DNA of 13,890 nt from an uncultured Eubacteriales bacterium (GCA_934446485.1 CAKSEM010000015.1:1-13890); one strand, 5' to 3'. Shown: positions 1-6,787, numbered from the stretch's first letter. The notes: generated from the sequence alone by a model not told the origin. Numbers and translations: made by a program.

Positions 1-9
1 GTCCCACCC
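1..9 (-). promoter_or_regulatory. Possible T-box core (antiterminator bulge), cut by window edge
   Basis: Read on the minus strand, the last bases of the window are GGGTGGGAC, a full match to the first nine positions of the T-box consensus GGGTGGNACCGCG. The remaining CCGCG would lie outside the window. It sits about 130 nt downstream of a good leftward promoter and just after a stable hairpin, as expected for a compact T-box leader controlling an aminoacyl-tRNA synthetase or amino-acid gene. The match is short and truncated, and the sequence here is G-rich, so chance is a real alternative. Confidence 0.4.
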
Positions 10-20
10 CGCTCGTTGTC

Positions 21-50
21 CATGCGGCGGTAACTGACGGACCGCGCATG
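21..50 (-). promoter_or_regulatory. Leader hairpin (stem III-like)
   Basis: An imperfect inverted repeat can form about ten pairs (CATGCG and CGGT against their complements) with one bulged C and a 9-nt loop. It lies between the long arm at 54-129 and the T-box-like core at 1-9. This is the position of stem III in a T-box leader. The pairing is seen directly; the role is inferred. Confidence 0.4.
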
Positions 51-53
51 TTA

Positions 54-129
54 GCTCTGCCGGGGATCGACTGATGTTTTGGGAATCCGTCAAATCCTTT
101 GCATTTGACGGAAGTGTCAGCACAGATGC
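54..129 (-). promoter_or_regulatory. Long leader arm (possible T-box stem I)
   Basis: On the minus strand this segment can fold into one extended arm. The base helix pairs 123-129 with 54-59, a second helix pairs 117-120 with 71-74, and the apical helix is a perfect 10-bp inverted repeat (86-95 with 103-112) closed by a 7-nt loop. Asymmetric internal loops separate the helices. The size and position suit a T-box stem I. However, I could not identify a convincing specifier codon or the canonical GA-rich and AGUA elements, so the assignment is tentative. Confidence 0.35.
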
Positions 130-147
130 AAAAATCGTGCAAACATA

Positions 148-176
148 ATGATACACTGAATTCCCGCTTTTGTCAA
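148..176 (-). promoter_or_regulatory. Leftward sigma-A promoter
   Basis: On the minus strand a perfect -35 TTGACA (176-171) is followed after exactly 17 nt by TATCAT (153-148), a 5/6 match to TATAAT. Transcription would start near 141 and run left out of the window. No coding sequence on the minus strand begins before the edge, so at least 140 nt of untranslated leader precede the unseen gene. Confidence 0.7.
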
Positions 177-180
177 TACA

Positions 181-660
181 TTTTTCGATAAGATTCAACC
201 GTTCACTTGGGTGGATCTCGCCGCGCGGGATTATTACACCGCTCTGCGGTTGTATGCGCTGTTTTTCTGTGATGAAGTTGCTCGGTTTTGTTCCCCACGT
301 TTTATTCCGTGCAGCTGTCGCAGACAAGCAACTGCATGGGAGAAAACTTGGAGATAAGGAAAACATCGCGGCTGCAAAAAAGAGAATACATGGATGAACA
401 AAGGCAAACGGCAGAAACAACAAAACGGAAAAGCGAACGAAAGAGAACTTTAACCTTAATTCAGAAAGATGACGGAGACAGAGCCATATGGGAGAAAAAC
501 GAGAGACACGAAAAGCCCCCGCTTCTGCGAGAAAATAAACACAGTGAAAAAGGCTAATTTGAATAACAAAAACGGCGGCGGAGATAAGTGAGCGGAATAA
601 GAGAAACACATCATAATTAAGCAAACCCGCACGTCAAAATATAGGAGACGAAAAACAAAA
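181..660. other. Purine-rich stretch without a convincing gene
   Basis: About 480 bases separate the leftward promoter from the operator region of the next operon. From about 320 to 660 the plus strand is strongly enriched in A and G, with many GAGA, GGAGA and AAAAC runs. The two rightward open frames here (170-397 and 288-557) give low-complexity Lys/Arg/Glu-rich or patternless peptides. They lack good ribosome binding sites and family motifs, so I do not call them genes. No tRNA, terminator or array is visible. Confidence 0.6.
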
Positions 661-696
661 GCATTCCGCCGCCGAGCGGAAATTTCCCCGTTCCGC
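592..696. promoter_or_regulatory. Repeated GCGGAA half-sites upstream of the Dlt-like promoter
   Basis: The hexamer GCGGAA occurs at 592-597 and 676-681, and its complement TTCCGC at 664-669 and 691-696. The last three form two overlapping inverted repeats (664-681 and 675-697) that share the central arm, and the second runs into the -35 box. This could be a regulator-binding array or two mutually exclusive hairpins. The repeats are seen; the function is inferred. Confidence 0.35.
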
Positions 697-725
697 TTGT
701 CTTTCGTTCCATAGTGTGGTACAAT
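697..725 (+). promoter_or_regulatory. Promoter of the Dlt-like operon
   Basis: TTGTCT (697-702) and TACAAT (720-725) are separated by 17 nt, and a TG one base upstream of the -10 gives an extended -10 element. The -35 matches the consensus at 4/6 positions and the -10 at 5/6. Transcription would start around 732, leaving a leader of only about 20 nt before the first gene. Confidence 0.6.
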
Positions 726-736
726 ACAATATTGTA
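725..736. promoter_or_regulatory. 12-bp palindrome at the transcription start (operator candidate)
   Basis: TACAATATTGTA is a perfect 12-bp palindrome that touches the last base of the -10 box and spans the predicted transcription start. A dimeric repressor bound here would block initiation of the Dlt-like operon. No regulator gene is encoded nearby, so the protein that reads it is unknown. Confidence 0.4.
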
Positions 737-750
737 AGAAAACCGTTTTC

Positions 751-2259
751 ATGGGATGTGATGATTTGATATATAATGTGCTCTCTTACCTTGAGCGCGG
801 AGTCGAAAGGTATCCCGACCGCACGGCTCTTGCCGATTCCGACCGGCACTTTACATACAGTGAGGTATGGAAGACGGCAGCATCTGCGGGCAATGCACTC
901 CGCAGAGCGCTCGGCCGCTGCGGAATGCCGGTCGCCGTTATGCTTGAGAGAAGCTCTTCTGATATTATGGCATTTTTGTCGGTGCTATTTGCCGGCAGCT
1001 TTTACGTCCCCGTTGACCCGACACTGCCGCTTGAGAGAATATCAAGCATCTTTCGCACGATGAAGCCCGCGGCTGTAATCAGCCCGGATACGGCTGCGGA
1101 TGTCCCGTGCTCCGCCCCCGTGTTTACCGTACGGGAACTTGCGCAGTTCGACGCGCCGTCCGCCGACGCATGGCGCGGATGCAAGGATACCGATCCGCTG
1201 TACGTCATATTCACCTCGGGCTCGACGGGTGAGCCGAAGGGCGTTGCGGTGAGTCACAGATCGGTAATAGACATGGTTGAGGGATTCTGTGATACATTTG
1301 GCTTTGCTGACGGGGCCGTGTTCGGGAACCAAGCGCCGTTCGATTTCGATGTTTCGGTCAAAGATATCTATATCTCGCTTGCCGTCGGCGGAACGCTCGA
1401 GATACTTGAGCAGCGCCTGTTCTCGTTCCCGGGTCTCCTGATCGACCGCCTTGACGAGCGCCGTGTCGATACCGTAATCTGGGCGGTTCCTGCCATGAAG
1501 ATAATTGCGTCGCTCAATGCTTTTCGCGACCGTGTTCCGCACCTCTCGCGAGTCATGTTTTCGGGTGAACTCATGCCGCCGAAGACGCTTGAATATTGGA
1601 AAGAGCACCTTCCGGACACTGCATTCGTAAACCTTTACGGTCCGACGGAGATCACCTGCAACTGCACATACTATGCGCTTTCGAACGGACGGGATACTGA
1701 ATCCGAACTGCCGATCGGGCGCGCATTTCCAAACTGTGATGTGCGCCTGTTTGACGGCGACCGCATGATAACCGATGACGGAGAGGTCGGCGAAATATGC
1801 GTCTCCGGCAGTTGTCTGGCACTCGGATATTACAATCGTCCCGACGAAACGGCGCGAGCTTTCGTGCAGGATCCGACGGTTGCTGAGTATCCCGCAAGGA
1901 TGTACCGCACCGGTGACCTTGCCTACCGTACCGACGGACTTTTGTACTTCTGCGGCCGCGCCGATTCTCAGATCAAGCACATGGGACACAGGATAGAGCT
2001 TTCCGAGATCGAGCTCCGCACCATGAGCACCTCCGGTGTCGAATGTGCAGCCTGCGTGTTTGATGAATCCGTGCCGAGAATCATTTTGTACTATGTCGGG
2101 GATGCCGAACCCGCATCGCTCCGCGCAGAGCTGCGCGGAAGTCTTCCGCGGTATATGCTGCCGGGCAAGATCCTGAAACGCACGACGCTGCCGAAAACGC
2201 GAACAGGTAAGGTTGACCGACGCGCACTGCTCGATGAATCGCACCGCGATTTGAAATAA
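751..2259 (+). CDS. DltA-like amino-acid adenylation enzyme (carrier protein ligase)
   Basis: This 502-aa cytoplasmic enzyme belongs to the ANL (AMP-binding) superfamily and should activate an amino acid with ATP and load it onto the carrier protein encoded next. Visible core motifs, in order: P-loop TSGSTGEPKG (near residues 155-164), YGPTEIT (296-302), YRTGDL (385-390), the GRADSQIK hinge region, and the C-terminal catalytic Lys487 in TRTGKVDR. Length matches DltA (about 500 aa), and there are no condensation or thioesterase domains. In Bacillus DltA a Cys in FCGE controls D-Ala selection; here the aligned segment is FSGE with Ser271, so the substrate may differ. The ATG start gives a normal family N-terminus, but no clear Shine-Dalgarno precedes it. 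It is first in a four-gene operon. The general role is sure; D-Ala as substrate is not. Confidence 0.9.
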   Translation: MGCDDLIYNVLSYLERGVERYPDRTALADSDRHFTYSEVWKTAASAGNALRRALGRCGMPVAVMLERSSSDIMAFLSVLFAGSFYVPVDPTLPLERISSIFRTMKPAAVISPDTAADVPCSAPVFTVRELAQFDAPSADAWRGCKDTDPLYVIFTSGSTGEPKGVAVSHRSVIDMVEGFCDTFGFADGAVFGNQAPFDFDVSVKDIYISLAVGGTLEILEQRLFSFPGLLIDRLDERRVDTVIWAVPAMKIIASLNAFRDRVPHLSRVMFSGELMPPKTLEYWKEHLPDTAFVNLYGPTEITCNCTYYALSNGRDTESELPIGRAFPNCDVRLFDGDRMITDDGEVGEICVSGSCLALGYYNRPDETARAFVQDPTVAEYPARMYRTGDLAYRTDGLLYFCGRADSQIKHMGHRIELSEIELRTMSTSGVECAACVFDESVPRIILYYVGDAEPASLRAELRGSLPRYMLPGKILKRTTLPKTRTGKVDRRALLDESHRDLK

Positions 2260-2300
2260 CTGTGATTTGATATGGGCATCTGCCCGGAAAGGTACTGACT

Positions 2301-2531
2301 ATGGAAGAACTTTTGGAATTGCTTGAGGACTGCTGTCCCGACGTTGATTTTCGCACATCTGACCGTCTGATCGACGATTCACTGCTGGACTCTCTCGACA
2401 TCGTGACTATCGTCGGGGAGCTTTCCGATCGTTACGGAATTGAGATCGGGATGGATGAGCTGAAGCCTGAAAACTTTAATTCTGCCGAAGCGATCCTCGG
2501 TATGGTTGAGCGCTTGCGCGAGGAGGAGTGA
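2301..2531 (+). CDS. DltC-like acyl/peptidyl carrier protein
   Basis: This is a 76-aa acidic, helical carrier protein of the size of DltC. Ser31 in the LLDSLDIV motif is the expected attachment site for 4'-phosphopantetheine, on which the activated amino acid would be carried as a thioester. Classical DltC proteins have DSMGTV at this site, whereas DSLDIV is closer to generic peptidyl carrier proteins. That agrees with a divergent rather than textbook Dlt system. GGAAAGG lies 8 nt upstream of the ATG. The stop codon overlaps the start of the MBOAT gene by one base, so the two are probably translationally coupled. No phosphopantetheinyl transferase is encoded in the window; one must be supplied elsewhere. 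Confidence 0.88.
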   Translation: MEELLELLEDCCPDVDFRTSDRLIDDSLLDSLDIVTIVGELSDRYGIEIGMDELKPENFNSAEAILGMVERLREEE

Positions 2532-4099
2532 TGCTCTTGAATATCACAGGAGCCTCATTTCTTGCATTTCTCGTCGCTGCAGTCGCCGTATACTACATTC
2601 TGCCGCGCCGTGCGAGGTGGCTTGCCCTCCTTGCGGCGAGCGCCGTGTTCTACCTTTCATATTCGGCAACGGCGGCGATGTACCTTGCCGCGACCGTTAC
2701 GGCAACGTACCTGTTCTCACTGCCTCTCGGAGCGCTTGCATCCGTAAAGTCGGTCGCCGACACAAAGGAGGAGCGCGCTCGCCTGAAGCGCCGCAACCTT
2801 CGTGCCCGCCGCGCGATTCTTGCTGCCGCGCTCATCATTAATTTTTCGACGCTTGCGGTATTCAAGTATTCCGGATTTATCGCTTCGTGCGTAAACAACA
2901 TCATCGGCACCGGTATTACTCCGCCGTCACTGCTGCTCCCGCTCGGAATATCCTTTTACATATTCCAGTCGTCCGGATACCTGATCGACGTGTATCGCGG
3001 CAAGTACCCGCCGCAGCGCAATATAGCAAAGTATGCCCTGTTCATCGCATACTTCCCGCAGATGGTGCAGGGTCCTATCAACCGATACGATGCCATGTCT
3101 GAGTCTCTCTTTGGCGGCAACGGATTTGACGCGGACAACATCCGACACGGAATACAGCGCATGATCTTCGGAATACTGAAGAAGGCACTCATAGCCGATG
3201 CCTTAGCTCCGGCGGTCGCTGCCGTGTATTCGAATTACAGCGCATATCCGGGCGTTGTTGTATTTCTTGCGGCGGCACTTTACTGTGTACAGCTGTACTG
3301 TGATTTCTCCGGCGGGATCGATCTGCTTTGCGGCGCGTCGGAGCTGTTCGGCGTGAAAATGGCGGAGAATTTCCGCCGACCGTACCTCTCGACGAGTCTC
3401 GACGAATTCTGGCGCAGATGGCACATATCGCTCGGTGAGTGGATGAAGGACTATCTTTTCTATCCTCTGACACTGTCGAAATGCTTCGGCAGGCTCGCAA
3501 AGCGCGCAAGGCGCCGCCTGCCGTCGGATATTGCAAAGCGCATAACGCCTTGTATTGCGACGGTTGCTGTATTTTTGGCGGTCGGTATATGGCAGGGACC
3601 CGGATGGGCAAACATAGCATACGGTCTGTGGAACGGATTTTGGATGTCGCTCGGATTTATGTGGATACCGATGCGCTCCAGACTTGAGCAACATGTACCG
3701 CTCCTCAAAAACCGCCCGCTCATGGCTGTGATCGGTGTCATAAGGACGGATATTCTTATAATATTCGGCAGATACTTTTCGAATTCACCGTCGCTGCGCG
3801 GGGCGCTCGGGATGCTGAAGAGGACCTTTACGGCACCCGGATTGCGCTCAGTGAGTGTTGAGCTGTTCCGGGGTCTCGGGCTGACGCCGCGCATCGCGCT
3901 GCAGGTTGCGGCCGCCTGTGCAGTGCTCCTTGTTATAAGCCTTGCAGGCGAGCGCGGACACGACCCTGTGAAGTGGCTGAACACCAGACGTGCACCGATA
4001 CAGTTTGCCGTACTGTTTGTGTCGTTGGCGCTGGTCGTGTTCTGCGTATACGGGAACGGCGACTATACACCGATCGCATACGTTTATGAGAATGTTTGA
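2531..4099 (+). CDS. MBOAT membrane acyltransferase (DltB/AlgI-like) with fused C-terminal acyl-shuttle motif
   Basis: This 522-aa polytopic membrane protein belongs to the MBOAT family, which takes an acyl group from a cytoplasmic carrier and passes it across the membrane. Family signatures include FPQMVQGPINRY, DFSGGIDLL, FRRPYLSTSLDEFWRRWH with His298, and the helix GIWQGPGWANIAYGLWNG. The usual catalytic His of WHG is Gln355 here. It is longer than DltB (about 400 aa) and resembles AlgI-type proteins, with two more membrane helices at the end. The last six residues, YVYENV, place Tyr519 four from the C-terminus, like the acyl-shuttle hexapeptide carried by DltX or fused to other MBOATs. 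I chose the ATG at 2531 over the GTG at 2528 because AGGAGG (2521-2526) is then 4 nt away; it overlaps the preceding stop as TGATG. Confidence 0.92.
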   Translation: MLLNITGASFLAFLVAAVAVYYILPRRARWLALLAASAVFYLSYSATAAMYLAATVTATYLFSLPLGALASVKSVADTKEERARLKRRNLRARRAILAAALIINFSTLAVFKYSGFIASCVNNIIGTGITPPSLLLPLGISFYIFQSSGYLIDVYRGKYPPQRNIAKYALFIAYFPQMVQGPINRYDAMSESLFGGNGFDADNIRHGIQRMIFGILKKALIADALAPAVAAVYSNYSAYPGVVVFLAAALYCVQLYCDFSGGIDLLCGASELFGVKMAENFRRPYLSTSLDEFWRRWHISLGEWMKDYLFYPLTLSKCFGRLAKRARRRLPSDIAKRITPCIATVAVFLAVGIWQGPGWANIAYGLWNGFWMSLGFMWIPMRSRLEQHVPLLKNRPLMAVIGVIRTDILIIFGRYFSNSPSLRGALGMLKRTFTAPGLRSVSVELFRGLGLTPRIALQVAAACAVLLVISLAGERGHDPVKWLNTRRAPIQFAVLFVSLALVVFCVYGNGDYTPIAYVYENV

Positions 4100-4111
4100 C
4101 GGAGGTGCGGC

Positions 4112-5956
4112 ATGAACTCGAAAAAATGGATCATAATGTTCGTTTCAGCCCTCCTTGCCGTACTTGCGCTCTGGGCAGGCGTGAATATTGCCGTTGACCC
4201 GTTCGGTACATTCGGCGGCGGGCTTATGCGGTGGGATTCCTACAGTCAGACGCTCAATCCGAGGATCGGCAAGGCTGCATACATTTCAGAGCATACGGAC
4301 GAATACGATTCATACGTGCTCGGATCGTCCTCTGCAGCGTCCTATTTGCCGGAGACACTGGAAAAGTATCTCGGCGGCAGCTTCTATAATATGTTCCATT
4401 ACGGGGCGAATCTGACGTATGACCGCCTTCTTACGGAATATCTGCTCCGCATTGATAGCGATGTTCGGAATATCGTTCTCGTCGTCGGTATCAATGAAGC
4501 TACCGAGAAGGCGAGCGCGTCCGACACCGTCGATCTGACATATTACCCGTACTGCGGCGTGTCCGGAGAGTGGCCCGTCAGCTATTACTCCCGCTTTCTG
4601 TTTGCCGATCTCGGATATGCTGCCGAAAAGCTCACATCGCGTCGTCGCGACACCGTAATGCCGCAGACTTTCGATGTGTTTTTGCCCGAGAGCGGAACAT
4701 ATGATAAGCGCATGAGAAATGCTGAATCTATCGGGACACTGGATTCGTTTATCGAAGCTGTCGGCTCCGATTTTAACGTTGGCTCGAGAGGGGCGACTCT
4801 GAATAATATCGACGGAGCCGTAAGCGAGATCGGACGTATCAGTGAGCTGTGCGAGTCGTCCGGCGTTAATCTCACCGTGATACTCACCCCGGCGTACTGC
4901 AGTCAGCTTGAGAGCTATGCGGAAGCTGAGCTTGACACCCTTTACGGAGAGCTCGCCCGCGTGACGGATTACTGGAATTTTCAGATATCGTCCATATCAT
5001 ACGATCCGCGGTATTTTTACGACTCGACACATACACGCAATTCGACGGCGGACATGGTGCTTGCCGGCATCTTTGATGACCGTGAGGTGTACCGACCGGA
5101 GTATTTCGGCGTGCAGTGCAGCGCCGGTGACGTACCGACGGTTTCCGACATGATGTCGGCGGCGGAGTCGGAAAAGACGGCGGAGGCCGTGGTGCCGGTT
5201 CTGCTCTATCACAACATTGCCTCCGAGGGCGAGGGCAATGAGACGGATGTTGATGTCCTGACGTTTGCGCATCAGATGGAGCTGCTGAAGCAGAACGGGT
5301 ATACCCCGGTGTCGACCGATGCGCTCCGAGACTTCGTTATGCGCGGAGCGACGCTCCCTGAGCGTCCGGTCGTCATTACGTTTGACGACGGATACATGAG
5401 CAATTACGAGCTTGCATACCCGATCCTGAAGGATTACGGATATCCGGCGACGATCTTCGTGATCGGCTGCTCGGTCGGACACGACCGATATTACAAGGAT
5501 ACCGAATATCTGCTGACACCGCATTTCGGAAAGGCTGAGATCGACGAAATGCTCTCATCGGGGCTCATATCTGTCCAGTCGCATACGTACGATATGCACC
5601 AGTGGCCGCCGTTTGAGAGCGGCGAACAGGTGAGAAATACGCTCATGCCGTTTGACGGTGAATCGGACGACGATTACGTGACGGCGCTCAGGGCAGATAC
5701 TGAGCGGCAGGCGGAACTGTTCCGCTCTCTCGGAATACCGAAGAGCCGCACACTCGCTTTCCCCGGCGGAAAGCACGTTCAGCTAGCCGATGCGGTTCTG
5801 CTTGAAGCTGGCTACAGCATAACAATGACTACCGACTGGCGGCGTGTAAACACCCTGATATGCGGTGTTCCGCAGTCACTCATCGATATCGGCAGGATGA
5901 CCGTTGCCGGTACGACGTCTGATGAAGACATATTAAATTACCTCGGAATGAGATGA
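4112..5956 (+). CDS. Membrane-anchored SGNH (DltD-like) acyltransferase fused to a polysaccharide deacetylase
   Basis: This 614-aa, two-domain extracytoplasmic protein has an N-terminal membrane helix (about residues 5-28). It is followed by an SGNH/DltD-like domain (about 40-325) with GSSSAAS (nucleophile probably Ser73) and DSTH (Asp304, His307). This would be the last enzyme of the acyl relay, accepting the group from the MBOAT. A short linker leads to a carbohydrate esterase 4 (NodB) domain (about 359-614) with VPVLLYHNI (361-369), TFDDG (Asp425, Asp426), SHTYDMH (His491, His496) and FPGGKH (550-555). The six-residue His motif resembles the PgaB/IcaB branch of poly-GlcNAc de-N-acetylases. 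All metal and catalytic positions I can identify are present. GGAGG lies 6 nt upstream of the ATG and 12 nt separate it from the MBOAT stop. The target polymer is unknown. Confidence 0.9.
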   Translation: MNSKKWIIMFVSALLAVLALWAGVNIAVDPFGTFGGGLMRWDSYSQTLNPRIGKAAYISEHTDEYDSYVLGSSSAASYLPETLEKYLGGSFYNMFHYGANLTYDRLLTEYLLRIDSDVRNIVLVVGINEATEKASASDTVDLTYYPYCGVSGEWPVSYYSRFLFADLGYAAEKLTSRRRDTVMPQTFDVFLPESGTYDKRMRNAESIGTLDSFIEAVGSDFNVGSRGATLNNIDGAVSEIGRISELCESSGVNLTVILTPAYCSQLESYAEAELDTLYGELARVTDYWNFQISSISYDPRYFYDSTHTRNSTADMVLAGIFDDREVYRPEYFGVQCSAGDVPTVSDMMSAAESEKTAEAVVPVLLYHNIASEGEGNETDVDVLTFAHQMELLKQNGYTPVSTDALRDFVMRGATLPERPVVITFDDGYMSNYELAYPILKDYGYPATIFVIGCSVGHDRYYKDTEYLLTPHFGKAEIDEMLSSGLISVQSHTYDMHQWPPFESGEQVRNTLMPFDGESDDDYVTALRADTERQAELFRSLGIPKSRTLAFPGGKHVQLADAVLLEAGYSITMTTDWRRVNTLICGVPQSLIDIGRMTVAGTTSDEDILNYLGMR

Positions 5957-5961
5957 GCTCA

Positions 5962-6012
5962 CATAAGAAAGAGATGACCCCCGGTCAAACCGGAGGTCAT
6001 CTCTTTCTTATG
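5962..6012. terminator. Long hairpin terminator after the Dlt-like operon
   Basis: A 23-bp inverted repeat (5962-5984 with 5990-6012) has one mismatch and a 5-nt TCAAA loop, starting 5 nt after the stop of the last gene. Its inner GC-rich part is flanked by an A-rich arm and a TCTCTTTCTT arm. It therefore acts as a core hairpin with a U-rich tail on the plus strand and a similar tail on the minus strand. This fits a bidirectional Rho-independent terminator. Confidence 0.85.
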
Positions 6013-6059
6013 AAATACCGTATATCCGAACCTTCACGGCAGCCGCCTGTATCTGCGTT

Positions 6060-6092
6060 AAAACGGACACGGCATAGTGCCGTGTCCGTTTT
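6060..6092. terminator. Bidirectional terminator of the liv-phosphatase operon
   Basis: A perfect 15-bp inverted repeat (6060-6074 with 6078-6092) with a 3-nt TAG loop begins with AAAA and ends with TTTT, so it has a U-tract in either direction. It lies 11 nt beyond the stop codon of the leftward phosphatase gene. With the hairpin at 5962-6012 it insulates two convergent operons. Confidence 0.85.
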
Positions 6093-6103
6093 CGGTAATA
6101 ATA

Positions 6104-6787
6104 TCAGTAGTACAGCGGGAGCTCCGCTTCGTAAAGGTGTGAGAGATCTGAGTGGCAGAGACATATCGGTGAGGTGCGCTCACCCGCCTCGTGCTCTCCG
6201 AAATCGAGAATCGTCACCCCTGTGGTATACAGTCCGAAGCACGAGCCGTAGAACGCAGGAGACATGCCGAGCAGGTATGCCGTGAGCGTGAGTCCCATGC
6301 AGTAGTGACAGAATACGGCGACCTTTTCGGTGTGTACACCCGTTGAGCGATACAGAAGTCCCTCACGTACATAGCCGTGCTCGGCGCAGAGTCTGTCGGC
6401 ATTTGACATGACCTCGAGCCATCTGCGCTCACCGTCCGTAATATCACGGTATACAGGGTTCTTGTACCACTGCATATCAAACGGTGTGCGGTCGTTTCCG
6501 CGGGCGTCTTCAACGGCTGCGTCGAAGTACCACGAGCCGCCCTTGAATGTCAGGGCTTCGTGGTTCAGCTGTTCACTGAGCCACGGCTCGACCTGCGGCG
6601 TGATGCCGAGTCTTCTGCACGCAGGTGCCGCAGTCTCGCGGACTCTGCCCATCGGAGACACGTACGCGCAGTCGATCCCGCTGCGGTATAATCTTTTTCC
6701 GAGAGCCTCGGCCTGCGCACGCCCGAGCTCATTCAAAGAGTCGTGCTCGTAATCGGCGCTGCCGTGGCGCATTATGTACATTATCAC
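6104..6787 (-). CDS. Histidine phosphatase family protein (copy 2)
   Basis: This 227-aa cytoplasmic protein belongs to the histidine phosphatase (phosphoglycerate mutase-like) superfamily. The RHG motif at residues 7-9 carries the His that becomes phosphorylated. A second conserved His is His161 in VFCHYCMG, and SPMGRVRETA matches the usual S-x-x-x-R-x-x-x-T-A segment. It is a clear paralogue of the gene just upstream, alignable end to end (MxxxxRHG start, EPWxSE, CHSxxSHxYEAxLP end). I accept the GTG at 6787: GGAG lies 9 nt upstream and MIMYIMRHG then aligns with MILYVIRHG of the paralogue. An ATG two codons later is the alternative, with poorer spacing. It is the last gene of the BCAA-transporter operon, 66 nt after its paralogue. 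The substrate is unknown; sugar-phosphate or nucleotide-derived substrates are typical of the family. Confidence 0.85.
   Translation of the reverse strand: MIMYIMRHGSADYEHDSLNELGRAQAEALGKRLYRSGIDCAYVSPMGRVRETAAPACRRLGITPQVEPWLSEQLNHEALTFKGGSWYFDAAVEDARGNDRTPFDMQWYKNPVYRDITDGERRWLEVMSNADRLCAEHGYVREGLLYRSTGVHTEKVAVFCHYCMGLTLTAYLLGMSPAFYGSCFGLYTTGVTILDFGEHEAGERTSPICLCHSDLSHLYEAELPLYY

Noticed and set aside
170..557. Two overlapping rightward frames (75 and 89 codons)
   Set aside because: They start at TTG codons or internal ATGs without good ribosome binding sites, have charged low-complexity or patternless peptides, and show no family motif.
1042..2244. 400-codon open frame on the minus strand inside the adenylation gene
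   Set aside because: It is fully antisense to a gene with all ANL motifs; its peptide is Arg/His-rich with no recognisable domain, as expected of a shadow frame in GC-rich coding DNA.
3189..3984. Several minus-strand frames of 143-174 codons inside the MBOAT gene
   Set aside because: They are antisense to clear MBOAT signatures; the peptides are Arg/Ser/Pro-rich and lack motifs.
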